From NCBI RefSeq assembly GCF_014641075.1, contig NZ_BMHP01000008.1, positions 62,001 through 126,000 on the forward strand: 64,000 bases of DNA, in the 5' to 3' direction. The position numbers and the translations under genes were made by a program. The stretch's first letter is position 1, and each line of letters starts with the position of its first letter. This document shows positions 25,972 to 34,754 of the stretch, piece after piece. Source of the stretch: Paenibacillus nasutitermitis (GTDB taxonomy: Bacteria; Bacillota; Bacilli; Paenibacillales; Paenibacillaceae). The notes below the pieces were generated by a model. The model was given only the letters and a program-made list of their open reading frames with translations. It was not told where the DNA came from and made no database searches.

Positions 25972-27621
25972 TTACTTCATCGCCTCGTTATACCGCTCGA
26001 CGTATTCCTGCCATGTTTTCGTCCATGTTTCCTCATATTTCGCTTTACCCGCTTTGTCGATTTGCTCGACGAAACGATTCCATGCGCTTTCGAACTCATC
26101 TGCGGATTTCGCGAGGATGAGCTTCGGAATTTCTTTGTTCAACGTATCCTCGAACTTCTTGAAGATCGCCTTGGTCTCTTCAGGCTCGTTCAGCTGCCAC
26201 AGCAAAGCCGGTACAGGCTCAGGCTTCGGCAAGAAGTCCGACCATGTCGTTTTGCCGTATTTGGACAGCACTTCTTTGGTCAAATCATCGTAACTGGCGA
26301 TGACCGCTTCCTTCGTATTCGGTGTCGCATAGTCGCCATCCTCAAGCTTCGCGCCGTCGCCTATGCTGAACGAAGTGATCGGTCCTGCCGGGCCATCTGT
26401 ATATTTCAAGTCAGGCGACATCTTCGCTTTGTCCAGATAATCCTGCTTCTGGACGCGTTTGCCATCCTTCACTTCATAGTGCAAGCCTTCAACACCCCAG
26501 TTTATCGCCTTCTGCCCTTCATCCGAGAACATGAAATCAATCATTTGAATAATACGTTCCGGATCCTTGGCCTTGTTGCTGATCGCCCAGTTGCTGCTGG
26601 ATCCGCTCGGGGTCACGACAAAGCTATGATCTTCCGTGTTTTCGTCAATGTAGAGCGGTATTTTGGCATATTGACGCTCCAGCTTCCCTGAGGCCACAAT
26701 TGATTTCTCGGCGCCATTGAGCAGCCATCCCGGCATAAACTCAGCCAAGACCCGGCCCTGTGCGATCTTCGCCAGATTCTCTTCGCCTTTGCCAAAGATA
26801 TTCTTGTCCATTAAACCTTCCGATTGAAGCTTATTGAGAAATTGATAATACCTCTTGGCAAACGGTTCCGTCAATGCGAACTTGACGTTGTTGTCTTTAT
26901 CGATCATATTGAACCCTTGATCCGGCAAACCCGCTGCCGCAATCGCCGGATTAGCGAACGTCAATCCGCCCCAATAGGCGGAGAAAGGGATCGTTTCCTT
27001 TCCGTCGATCGTCGGATGCTTCGTGTAATAGTCTTTCAGAACACCGACCAGCTGATCCAGCGTCTTGAGCTCCGGATATCCGGCTTCCTTCAGTACGTCG
27101 TATTGAACGAGGAACGATGCCGCCGCATTGGCAGGCGCTTCCTGGGTGAGGTTCACGCCATAAAGGGAATAGATATGACCGTCCGTGTCACGAAGAAGCT
27201 CGTAGTTTTTGCCGAATCGCTTCTTGATGTTCGGTCCATATTGGTCGATCAAATCCTCCAGTGGAATGATCGCGTCTCCATCGCGGTACTTGCCGGTCAT
27301 GTTAGGCGACATGAACAGCAGATCTGGATAATCGCCCGAAGCCAGCCAAAGGTCCATCTTCTGGGCCTCGTCTCCAACGATTGGCTGGTATTTGATGGAA
27401 ACCCCGGTTTTCTCGGTGATCAGCTTGTCGACAGGCGTTTCCCATTTCAGCTTGGAATCCGTTATGGACATCGTGTACGTAATCGGTCCCGTCGATTTCG
27501 AGCCGTTCTCCGGGGTCTGTGCTCCCGTATTACCCGCTTCATTCTTGTCCGCGCAGCCCGCCATCAAGGACACCGCAAGTGCGATACTGATGATACCAAA
27601 TAATTTCTTTTTCAACTTCAT
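25972..27621 (-). CDS. Extracellular solute-binding lipoprotein (LplA-like)
   Basis: A 549-residue binding protein of the large LplA/YtcQ type. The signal peptide ends in lipobox 'VSLMAGC' with Cys23. The mature protein begins with a Gly/Thr/Asn-rich linker and 'YTMSITDSKLKW'. The domain around 'FSAYWGGLTFANPAIAAAG' is typical of family-1 oligosaccharide-binding proteins. It supplies the two permeases upstream in the operon. The ribosome site is GAGAGGGTG. Confidence 0.92.
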   Translation of the reverse strand: MKLKKKLFGIISIALAVSLMAGCADKNEAGNTGAQTPENGSKSTGPITYTMSITDSKLKWETPVDKLITEKTGVSIKYQPIVGDEAQKMDLWLASGDYPDLLFMSPNMTGKYRDGDAIIPLEDLIDQYGPNIKKRFGKNYELLRDTDGHIYSLYGVNLTQEAPANAAASFLVQYDVLKEAGYPELKTLDQLVGVLKDYYTKHPTIDGKETIPFSAYWGGLTFANPAIAAAGLPDQGFNMIDKDNNVKFALTEPFAKRYYQFLNKLQSEGLMDKNIFGKGEENLAKIAQGRVLAEFMPGWLLNGAEKSIVASGKLERQYAKIPLYIDENTEDHSFVVTPSGSSSNWAISNKAKDPERIIQMIDFMFSDEGQKAINWGVEGLHYEVKDGKRVQKQDYLDKAKMSPDLKYTDGPAGPITSFSIGDGAKLEDGDYATPNTKEAVIASYDDLTKEVLSKYGKTTWSDFLPKPEPVPALLWQLNEPEETKAIFKKFEDTLNKEIPKLILAKSADEFESAWNRFVEQIDKAGKAKYEETWTKTWQEYVERYNEAMK

Positions 27622-27675
27622 GACACCCTCTCTTCTTGGCCATTATATATCAACAGAGAACGCTCTGCGGATATC

Positions 27676-28563
27676 TCATTCCTTGACGGCGCCAATCAGC
27701 GCGCCTTTGATGAAATACTTCTGCAAGAACGGATAAACCAGGAGGATCGGCAGCGTAACGACAATCGTCATGGTAGCTCGTATCGCCTCCGGCGTGACAT
27801 TGCTTAGTGCCTCGCTGTCAACATACCCCGTCGAGGAGGCGTTGCTGACCATCTGGCTCGTCGATTGCAGCAGTACCTTCATGAGTTCAAACTGAAGCAG
27901 ATTCAAATTATCCCGCGTGTTATACAGATAGTTGTCGAACCAGGAGTTCCAATGCCCGACGGAAATAAATAGCAGAATCGTCGCCAGAACCGGTATGCTG
28001 CACGGGATAACGACCCGGAACAGCACTTGAAAATCGCTTGCGCCGTCCAGTCTCGCCGATTCAATGAGCCCTTCCGGCAGCTGTTCGATCGCGGTTCGTA
28101 TGATAATGACGTTGAACACGCCGATCAAACCGGGAATGATATAAACCCAGAAGGAATTGGTAAGTCCCATACCTTTGATCAACAGGTAAGAAGGAATAAT
28201 CCCTCCACTCACATACATGCTGATGATCATGAGCAGGTTGATCGACTTTCGAAGGATGAACTCTCTTCGCGAAAGGGTATAAGCCAGCATGGTTGTGCAG
28301 ACGAGCGAGAGAAAGGTGCCCAGCAGCGTTCGAACAACCGAACGGACAGCCGCCATATAGAGCGCATCTTCTTGAAAGATGATCTGATAGTTATTCCACG
28401 TGAATTGATTGGGCCAGAAATAGACTTCCCCTCTCATTGTGTCTAGAGGATCGTTCAACGATACGGCCAACAAATTGATGAACGGATATAATGTCGCAAA
28501 TCCCAGCAAGGCCAGCAGCGTATAATTAATGATATCGAAGGTTGCTTCCCGGTAACGTGTCAT
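27676..28563 (-). CDS. Carbohydrate ABC permease (LplC/YtcP type)
   Basis: A 295-residue permease with six hydrophobic helices and EAA loop 'ESARLDGASDFQVLFRVVIP'. The C-terminus 'LQKYFIKGALIGAVKE' is characteristic of LplC-like permeases. AAAGGAGG lies 14 nt before the ATG. It pairs with the LplB-like permease 27 nt upstream; no ATPase is encoded nearby. Confidence 0.92.
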   Translation of the reverse strand: MTRYREATFDIINYTLLALLGFATLYPFINLLAVSLNDPLDTMRGEVYFWPNQFTWNNYQIIFQEDALYMAAVRSVVRTLLGTFLSLVCTTMLAYTLSRREFILRKSINLLMIISMYVSGGIIPSYLLIKGMGLTNSFWVYIIPGLIGVFNVIIIRTAIEQLPEGLIESARLDGASDFQVLFRVVIPCSIPVLATILLFISVGHWNSWFDNYLYNTRDNLNLLQFELMKVLLQSTSQMVSNASSTGYVDSEALSNVTPEAIRATMTIVVTLPILLVYPFLQKYFIKGALIGAVKE

Positions 28564-28590
28564 GCTTGCAGGTAATACCTCCTTTTCGCC

Positions 28591-29541
28591 TTAAAACAAT
28601 CGGATGCCGCTAAACTTACTGGCAAGCCGGTTGACTCCGATAACGAGCACCAGACTGATGATCGTTTTGAAAATGCCGAGCGCGACACCGACCGAATATT
28701 GTCCGGAACCAAAAGACAGGTTCAGGGCATATAAATCGAGCACTTCGGAATAATCGAGCACGAGCGGATTGCCGAGCAGGAACTGGGACTCGTAGCCGAT
28801 GTTAATGATCGAGCCAAGCGACAGGATCAAGAGAATAACGGCTGTCGGCATGATGCTTGGAATCGAGATATGCCACATCTTGTGGAAGCGTCCCGCGCCA
28901 TCCACGTCCGCAGCTTCATATAAATCCGGATTGATCCCGGCGAGTACGGCCAAATAAATAATGGTGCTCCAGCCCAGCTCCTTCCAGAGCCCGACCGTCG
29001 TATTGATAAACCAGAACCATTCGCCCTTACCCATGATGAATATCGACTCGTCGATCCAACCAAGCTTGAGCAGCATGTGGTTCACAAACCCGTCAGGCGA
29101 CAAGAATGTAATGACGATGTTCGCAATGACGACCATGGAGACAAAGTGGGGAATATAGGTCACGGTTTGAATCGTCCGCTTGAACAATGTTTTTCGAACT
29201 TCGTTAAGCAGCAGTGCCAAGGTAATCGCGCCGACGAATCCAGTGACCAGACTCATGCTGCTCATAACCAAGGTATTGCGCATAACCAGGAAGAAGCGTT
29301 CATCGTTGAACAGTGTGATGAAATTATCCCAGCCGACGAAAGAGCTCTTCCAGATGCCTCTGCCAGGGGAATAATTCTGAAAGGCCATGATCCATCCCCA
29401 GAGGGGAACATATTGAAAGATGAACATCAGAATCACGAAAGGGACCGACATCAGCAGCAGCTGATATTGTGCGGCGAGCCTGCGTATCACGTTCTTCTTG
29501 CCGGATTCCGGGCCCAGTCGGGTTATTTGCGTTGTTTGCAT
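28591..29541 (-). CDS. Carbohydrate ABC permease (LplB/YteP type)
   Basis: A 316-residue permease with the LplB N-terminal signature 'LLMSVPFVILMFIFQYVPLWG' and EAA loop 'EAADVDGAGRFHKMWHISIP'. I chose the ATG at 29541 because GGAGGTGAGG precedes it. The open frame continues to 29616, but that lies upstream of the predicted transcription start from the promoter at 29591-29620. It is the first gene of the operon. Confidence 0.9.
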   Translation of the reverse strand: MQTTQITRLGPESGKKNVIRRLAAQYQLLLMSVPFVILMFIFQYVPLWGWIMAFQNYSPGRGIWKSSFVGWDNFITLFNDERFFLVMRNTLVMSSMSLVTGFVGAITLALLLNEVRKTLFKRTIQTVTYIPHFVSMVVIANIVITFLSPDGFVNHMLLKLGWIDESIFIMGKGEWFWFINTTVGLWKELGWSTIIYLAVLAGINPDLYEAADVDGAGRFHKMWHISIPSIMPTAVILLILSLGSIINIGYESQFLLGNPLVLDYSEVLDLYALNLSFGSGQYSVGVALGIFKTIISLVLVIGVNRLASKFSGIRLF

Positions 29542-29590
29542 CTCTTGAATCCTCACCTCCATACCCTTTTTGCGCGTGTTGTCGTTTTTC

Positions 29591-29620
29591 ATTATAGGTA
29601 TCGCAGCAACCCTCAAACAA
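29591..29620 (-). promoter_or_regulatory. Promoter of the permease/binding-protein/YesMN/GH20 operon
   Basis: Minus-strand TTGTTT (29620-29615) and TATAAT (29596-29591) are 18 bp apart. The expected transcript start near 29585 leaves a leader of about 45 nt. Confidence 0.65.
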
Positions 29621-29702
29621 CCATCGAATGTTTAGAGTTAACCGTTGTAATTAAAGTACTTTCTATGGGCGCGTTCAGATCGCCGGTAATGATTAAATAC
29701 GC

Positions 29703-29730
29703 AAAAAAGACCGCAGATGAAAATGCGGTC
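29703..29730 (-). terminator. Terminator of the AraC/PhyH operon
   Basis: On the minus strand GACCGCA and TGCGGTC form a stem followed by TTTTTT, about 45 nt after the PhyH-like gene. Confidence 0.9.
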
Positions 29731-29774
29731 CATTCCATATCGTGTTTCGTGATTTCTATTTGCCAAGGCTGCAG

Positions 29775-30455
29775 TTAACCGCTTACCGTGAACGCCGCTC
29801 CGGCCCATGGGTATGCAGGATCCTCCAGACTGCCGTCCTTGTAGGTGGAAATAAGCGCCCATCTATCCAAGCCGGAGACGTTGGGGTAAGAGGAGTGAAA
29901 CAGCAGATCGTGGAAGATAATGGCATCCCCCGGGGAAGCCGGCAGATCGACGATCTGTGACGGGTCGATGTCTTCTTCACGCAGACGATTGATGAAGCCA
30001 AGTCCATCCGAGCTGTCCCCGCCATGATGAAGATCGCCCGCCAAATGGGAGCCGGGCACGATCCGCAAGCAGCCGTTATCCGGAGTGGCATTGTCCAGCG
30101 CGATCCATACCGAATATTTATGGCTGCCTTCCCAGTACGGATAATCCTGATGCCAGGGCGAGCCGAAGTCGGCTGCCGCGTTTTTGAAAACCAGCTTGTC
30201 GCTGAGGAAGATGACATGCGGGCCGATGATCGTCTTCAACGCCTCGATCATTTCCGGCTTCGCGGCGGTTGTCCTGAACAGGGAACTTGCTAAGGCAAGA
30301 CCTACATAGACGCCGGTATGGCCGGCTCCGGCACCGTCTGCGCCTACGATCTTCCCCGCTTCCTCCTTCAGCAGCCGAACATCCTCCGGCGTGAATAATT
30401 CCTTCATCACCGCATATCCGTCTTTGTTAAACTGCTCCCTTAGTGAAATACTCAA
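29775..30455 (-). CDS. Phytanoyl-CoA dioxygenase (PhyH) family protein
   Basis: A 226-residue Fe(II)/2-oxoglutarate oxygenase-like protein. The metal triad is visible as H102-x-D104 in 'SPWHQDYPYW' and H187 in 'FHDLLFHSSYPN', with 'NGCLRIVPGSH' between them. PhyH relatives hydroxylate diverse small molecules, and the substrate here is unknown. It starts at a TTG (30455) nine bases after AAGGAG, 24 nt behind an AraC regulator, so the two form an operon. Confidence 0.85.
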   Translation of the reverse strand: MSISLREQFNKDGYAVMKELFTPEDVRLLKEEAGKIVGADGAGAGHTGVYVGLALASSLFRTTAAKPEMIEALKTIIGPHVIFLSDKLVFKNAAADFGSPWHQDYPYWEGSHKYSVWIALDNATPDNGCLRIVPGSHLAGDLHHGGDSSDGLGFINRLREEDIDPSQIVDLPASPGDAIIFHDLLFHSSYPNVSGLDRWALISTYKDGSLEDPAYPWAGAAFTVSG

Positions 30456-30479
30456 GGTTCGACACTCCTTCGTTTCGAT

Positions 30480-31346
30480 TTATTCCAAATCGCCACTCCG
30501 AATTTCCGTGGGGGTATGTTTCTTAAGTGCTTTGACCATACGGGCAAAATGATACGAAGTCTTGAAGCCGCAGCGCTCCGCGATATCCCCGATTGGCAGC
30601 CCCGTCCCGCGCAGCAGCTCAATGCCGCGCTCCACCCGGTAACGCCAAAGATACTGCCTGGGCCTTAGCCCTTCGTGCTGATGGAACAGACGAGTAAGAT
30701 AGCCCGGCGACAAATTCGCCGCACCGGCCAGATCATCAAGAGTCAGCTCTTCCTGGAAACGCTCCTGGATGAGTGTCTTTACCTGCGAAATGGCGGGATG
30801 AGTTTCGGAGTAGGCGCTTTTCCGGCAATCGGCAGCGTACAGCTGGAAAGCGGCCAGGGCAAGCGTATGCCCGGCGCTGGTATTCGCCGCCCCCTGTTTA
30901 TGCAGCCCGACCAGAATATCAATCAACTGGGTCATCTGCTCCGAAGCCGCCAGAACCTGCGGCAGCACTGCCAGCATTTCCAGTGACTCCGCTTCGATCT
31001 CATAGTCAAAAACGGTAATCCAGCGATGCCAGGTTTCCGCTTTCTCGGCAGACGAGATGTATACGCGATGTCCCGGCAGCAGAAGAAGAACTTGACCGGG
31101 AAGCACCTCAGTCACCCTTCCGTCGATATTCACCTGCATCGATCCCGTATGAAGCTGTACGATCTGCAGCTCGCGCTGCATATGGGGACCGTACGTACAA
31201 CCCGGAACATTGACGATGGTTCCGGCAAAACATTCTTTCACGATAAAAGCCGGACCACCTCCCCCGCTGTTCGCCACCATCTCGTAATCTCCCATCGTTC
31301 GTTCATGATTTAAAATTATCTTATAATACGCAGAATGAAAATGCAC
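30480..31346 (-). CDS. AraC-family regulator with N-terminal cupin-like sensing domain
   Basis: About 288 residues. The N-terminal half is an AraC ligand-binding beta barrel ('VNIDGRVTEVLPGQVLLLLPG'). The C-terminal 100 residues hold the HTH pair, with 'LDDLAGAANLSPGYLTRLF' and 'IAERCGFKTSYHFARMVKAL'. The first ATG at 31346 has no clear ribosome site; Met23 (31280), behind GGGAG, is an alternative start. It probably controls the PhyH-like gene that follows. Confidence 0.85.
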   Translation of the reverse strand: MHFHSAYYKIILNHERTMGDYEMVANSGGGGPAFIVKECFAGTIVNVPGCTYGPHMQRELQIVQLHTGSMQVNIDGRVTEVLPGQVLLLLPGHRVYISSAEKAETWHRWITVFDYEIEAESLEMLAVLPQVLAASEQMTQLIDILVGLHKQGAANTSAGHTLALAAFQLYAADCRKSAYSETHPAISQVKTLIQERFQEELTLDDLAGAANLSPGYLTRLFHQHEGLRPRQYLWRYRVERGIELLRGTGLPIGDIAERCGFKTSYHFARMVKALKKHTPTEIRSGDLE

Positions 31347-31390
31347 AGGATCAGCTTCTTTGTGTCTGTAATCGTTATTTCAGATCTGTA

Positions 31391-31440
31391 TTGACATCCG
31401 AAAACAGCCTTTGTTATTATATCCGCATTGGATATATCCA
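31391..31440 (+). promoter_or_regulatory. Promoter and palindromic operator of the PadR gene
   Basis: TTGACA (31391-31396) and TATTAT (31415-31420) are 18 bp apart. The perfect 12-bp palindrome TGGATATATCCA (31429-31440) lies just after the -10, a position suited to autorepression. Confidence 0.6.
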
Positions 31441-31484
31441 TTATAGATATAACGTAAATGGATACAAACAAGGGAGGTTTTTAT

Positions 31485-31835
31485 TTGTCCCGGAGCAATT
31501 CCCTGGATAATGAGCTGCTCACAGACGCCGCCTATTATATACTGTTGTCACTGCTCATTCCCAGACACGGGTATGGCATTATGGGCTATATCGAGCAGTT
31601 GACGGACAAAGAAGTAGCCATCGGACCTGCGACGGCCTACACCTTGATTAAGAAGCTGCTGGGCAGCCAGTATATTGTGCTCTCTGATGAAATAGACAAC
31701 GAGCGGCGCAAGACTTACAGAATCACGGAAAAAGGCAAGCGCATTGTGACCGACGAGATACAGCGGCGCTCGCGTATGGTGCAGCACGGACTGAAGGCGC
31801 TGCAATCTGCAGAGGAGGAGTCGGATCATGAGTAA
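31485..31835 (+). CDS. PadR-family transcriptional regulator
   Basis: A 116-residue winged-helix repressor: 'YYILLSLLIPRHGYGIMGYI' is the PadR N-terminal helix pair and 'TAYTLIKKLLGSQYI' the recognition region, followed by a short C-terminal helix. I start it at TTG 31485, eight bases after AAGGGAGG; the frame also contains an ATG at 31458 without a ribosome site. The usual downstream partner gene is missing; only a short decayed frame follows. Confidence 0.88.
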   Translation: MSRSNSLDNELLTDAAYYILLSLLIPRHGYGIMGYIEQLTDKEVAIGPATAYTLIKKLLGSQYIVLSDEIDNERRKTYRITEKGKRIVTDEIQRRSRMVQHGLKALQSAEEESDHE

Positions 31836-31945
31836 GCAACATCAATATGTGGCATCTTTCTGACCGCATTCGGCGATATCGTAAGCTTTCCCGTTCTCAT
31901 GACGTATATTTCCCTTGTTATCAGGCTCAGAAGCGTCAACGAACC
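31828..31945 (+). pseudogene. Decayed partner gene after PadR
   Basis: An ATG at 31828 overlaps the PadR stop codon (ATGA) but stops after 11 codons. In the next frame an uninterrupted hydrophobic stretch follows: 'GIFLTAFGDIVSFPVLMTYI' and 'SLVIRLRSVNEPY'. This fits a frameshifted and truncated small membrane or accessory protein. Confidence 0.35.
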
Positions 31946-31985
31946 CTATTAATTCCAAATTCCATCCAGAAAGGAATCGCCCTCC

Positions 31986-33281
31986 ATGCTGAAAGAACGA
32001 ATCGAATTTCTGTGCAAAAAGAAAAACATCTCACGCAAGGAGCTCGTCGAAGGGTTGGTTACCCAAGCCCATCTCGCCAACATCTTGGCGGAGCGGTATC
32101 CGCTGCCCCCGGACTTGGCCGAGCATATGGCTCTTCGTCTGGGGGTTGCCCCCTCTTATCTGCTCCAGGTATCGACTGCGGATGAAGCTGTGCTGGAGCG
32201 CGCCGAGCACATCTTCGGGGAATTGAGCCAGCCGGCAGGATCCGTGCCGGAGAGCGCCGTGAATGATTTGGCGGACAAGGACGATGCGCTGACGATCGAG
32301 TTGACCACCGCCCTGATGAAGGCCGTTTATTACCAGCAGATGAACGACACCGCAGCATACGACTATCTGCATACCTCCTACCTGAATGACTATCTGGAGA
32401 AATTCGGCCGGCCTGACGAGGTGGCTGCTCCTCTTCCTCTCCAGAAAGCGCTCCTCTATTATAAAATTCATTATTTCCGCTCCAAAAGCCGCTACTACGA
32501 GGTGATGAACCATGTAGAACGGTTGCGCGAGCGTGTCCAGGCGGGTTCGGAAATATGGCTGACGGTTCAGAATATAAAGATGGAAGCCTGCGTCTATCTG
32601 AAACAATTTGAGCAGGCCAAGACCGTGTTCGAGCATACGATGCGCCATGTATATGACGACCGGCTGTTTCACCGGCTCGCCGGTCTTTATGTGGCCCACA
32701 GCGGCTTCTGCTTTGCAATGGGTCTCGTTCAGGAGGCCTTATTGGCACTCTCCATGGCGGAAGCCAACCTTGTGTATGCGATGAACCAGGGGGATGTCAT
32801 GACCTCCATTATGAACAACCGGATCATTATCCTCACGATGACGGGTGAGCTGGAGAAAGCAAGCGAGGAGATCGGCCGCTTCGAAGCCATGGTTGAACGA
32901 GAAGCATCCGAGATCAGGCAATTGATGCTGCCTGTCACGCTTATTTACCGGTGCGAGGTGGCTTCTGCGCGGAAGGACTGGGCGGTGCTTGCCCAAAACG
33001 TGGAACAGCTGGAGGCAGCCTCCACGACAGAGGATCAGCATATGGCGCTGGTCTACTATCTAAGCCAGCTTGCTTTATCCCGCGGGGATCAACCGGCGTT
33101 TCTCGGCTACGCGATGGAATGCCTGCCTTATTTTGAGTCTGCCTCGCACATGGCGCGTCTGGAGCAGCTGTATGAGGCGCTGGCCATTGTCTCCGAAGAT
33201 AGCCGCCGGTACAAGGAATCTTCCTATTATTACCATAAACTGGTCGAGGTGCTGCGTAATAACAGCGCCACGCGCGTCTGA
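31986..33281 (+). CDS. Xre-HTH regulator with TPR-like helical repeats
   Basis: A 431-residue protein: residues 1-60 are a Cro/C1-type HTH ('ERIEFLCKKKNISRKELVEG') and residues ~100-430 are helical repeats of tetratricopeptide type. This domain order is that of RNPP-like regulators (PlcR, NprR, Rgg-related), which respond to short peptides. I found no peptide gene with a secretion signal directly downstream, so peptide control is only possible. It has its own terminator (33318-33378). Confidence 0.75.
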   Translation: MLKERIEFLCKKKNISRKELVEGLVTQAHLANILAERYPLPPDLAEHMALRLGVAPSYLLQVSTADEAVLERAEHIFGELSQPAGSVPESAVNDLADKDDALTIELTTALMKAVYYQQMNDTAAYDYLHTSYLNDYLEKFGRPDEVAAPLPLQKALLYYKIHYFRSKSRYYEVMNHVERLRERVQAGSEIWLTVQNIKMEACVYLKQFEQAKTVFEHTMRHVYDDRLFHRLAGLYVAHSGFCFAMGLVQEALLALSMAEANLVYAMNQGDVMTSIMNNRIIILTMTGELEKASEEIGRFEAMVEREASEIRQLMLPVTLIYRCEVASARKDWAVLAQNVEQLEAASTTEDQHMALVYYLSQLALSRGDQPAFLGYAMECLPYFESASHMARLEQLYEALAIVSEDSRRYKESSYYYHKLVEVLRNNSATRV

Positions 33282-33317
33282 ATGGCCTTTCAAATCGTGC
33301 ATCCTTGCAAAACAACT

Positions 33318-33378
33318 GACAATCCGGCTAAATGAATCGCCCTATGGGGTGGAAAATTTTGCGGATTGTCTTCTTTTT
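33318..33378 (+). terminator. Terminator of the Xre-TPR gene
   Basis: GACAATCCG and CGGATTGTC are perfect arms with an AT-rich inner extension and a large loop, followed by TTCTTTTT. Confidence 0.7.
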
Positions 33379-33576
33379 GTCCAAAAAAAAGAACCATACA
33401 GGCAAATAAAAAGGGGATTTTCCTCTTTCTTTTCGATGTCCCCAAACCCATTGTACCAGTGATTGCTGGCCGATATACTTGGGTTACAAGAAAGAGAAGA
33501 GACGGACATCACCGCCATTCATCCAAGACCAATCCGTTTCTGTCTCAATCCAATAACGTGAAAAGGTGTGATCGCG

Positions 33577-33990
33577 ATGGGACTTTTCGGAAAAAAGAAG
33601 AAACCACAGGATGCATTGGAGCAAGCTGACCAGGCGTTGAATAAAGGTCTGACAGGACTATTTGTGAAAGGGTTTGTATCCAAGGAGCACCGGGAGATGA
33701 TGAACCAAAGCCTGGATTCCGCCAAGCAGGCACAACTGGCTGCAAGCGGCGCGATCCCGCTGACCGCGACGGCTGCCGTGCTGTCCATCAGCGATACGGG
33801 CAGGCTGATTAATTTCGACCCCGTTGTTGTGATGGAACTGGATGTGACGGAAACCAGCGGCAGCCAGTATAAGAAAACGTTGGAGACATTGGTGTCCAAG
33901 CTGCAGATTCCCCGGGTCGGCGACCGCATCGGGCTGGGTCAGAATCCAGGAAATCCGATAGAAGTCGTGTATTTGGGCCTACTTCCGTAA
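33577..33990 (+). CDS. Conserved hypothetical cytoplasmic protein
   Basis: 137 residues of unknown function. The N-terminus 'MGLFGKKKKP' is basic, followed by a helical part with 'ALNKGLTGLFVKGFVSKEHR' and a beta-rich C-terminal half, 'INFDPVVVMELDV' and 'GDRIGLGQNPGNPIEVVYLG'. It has no signal peptide or membrane helix. Start at ATG 33577, behind AAAGGTG. A perfect 16-bp hairpin follows the gene. Confidence 0.7.
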   Translation: MGLFGKKKKPQDALEQADQALNKGLTGLFVKGFVSKEHREMMNQSLDSAKQAQLAASGAIPLTATAAVLSISDTGRLINFDPVVVMELDVTETSGSQYKKTLETLVSKLQIPRVGDRIGLGQNPGNPIEVVYLGLLP

Positions 33991-34025
33991 CCTGCGGGCA
34001 GCTCCCGCCCTGCTTTCTGTTTGAT

Positions 34026-34068
34026 GGCATCACCTGGTAACTCTTAGTGTTACCAGGTGATGCCTTTC
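34026..34068. terminator. Bidirectional terminator hairpin
   Basis: GGCATCACCTGGTAAC and GTTACCAGGTGATGCC form a perfect 16-bp stem between convergent genes. The T run is short on both sides. Confidence 0.7.
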
Positions 34069-34129
34069 CTGCGTTTTACCTATGTCAGTTCTGATTCCCC
34101 TCTAGTTAACCGCCCGCAATGATAGTCAA

Positions 34130-34678
34130 TCAGATCTTGTTCTTCTGTGCTTTCGGCCATAGGGTGTAGCTGAAACTAATGAGAAAGTCTATGACGAGAA
34201 TAAGCGTCCATAGCTGGATGACATGCATCAGACTGGAGGTGCGTTCCTCCGCATTCACCATCAGAATCATGCCTAAGAGCAGCGCGCATCCGATCATCCA
34301 GGCAATTGCGTGAAGGAACCAGGCCTTCCGCTCATTTCGGGCATGTTCCTTGCCGTGTTTGACTCTCTTCTCCGGTGCAGGGCCATGGGCGAAACGATGG
34401 GCAAAACGGACATCCGCCCAGCGGATCATCCGATGCCCGTAGGCAACCGAGACGCCGATATAAATCGCAGCCAGTCCATGAACGCCGCTTGCCGCTGTGC
34501 CACCCCGCAGATCGGCAACGGTAGCAACAAGAAGAATGAGATCAATAACCGGTGTACAGTAAAGCAGAACCGCTCCAGTCCTCCTGGCTTTCAACAGGTA
34601 TCGGCAGGCCAGCCCCGCCAGGACAAACAACCAGAAAGCAATTTCACAGCCAATAATAACTGCGGTTATCATCATCAT
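34130..34678 (-). CDS. Integral membrane protein of unknown function
   Basis: 182 residues with about five hydrophobic helices: residues ~5-27, ~38-57, ~68-85, ~122-142 and ~150-172. A basic His-rich cytoplasmic loop, 'RFAHRFAHGPAPEKRVKHGK', lies between helices three and four. I do not recognise a function. AAAGGAG precedes the ATG. It is divergent from a TetR-type gene and shares its operator region, so it is a likely target of that regulator. Confidence 0.75.
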   Translation of the reverse strand: MMMITAVIIGCEIAFWLFVLAGLACRYLLKARRTGAVLLYCTPVIDLILLVATVADLRGGTAASGVHGLAAIYIGVSVAYGHRMIRWADVRFAHRFAHGPAPEKRVKHGKEHARNERKAWFLHAIAWMIGCALLLGMILMVNAEERTSSLMHVIQLWTLILVIDFLISFSYTLWPKAQKNKI

Positions 34679-34690
34679 TCTCCTTTTAAT

Positions 34691-34749
34691 ACAGTCGTGT
34701 TATATAAATTATAGCGCGACTGTTTTATAAAATACAACTGTGTTATAAT
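34691..34749. promoter_or_regulatory. Shared operator/promoter between membrane gene and TetR gene
   Basis: ACAGTCG (34691-34697) and CGACTGT (34717-34723) are inverted, and a third related half site starts at 34734 (ACAACTGTGTTATA versus ACAGTCGTGTTATA). The TATAAT at 34744-34749 ends five bases before the TetR ATG. Confidence 0.6.
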
Positions 34750-34754
34750 AAAAC

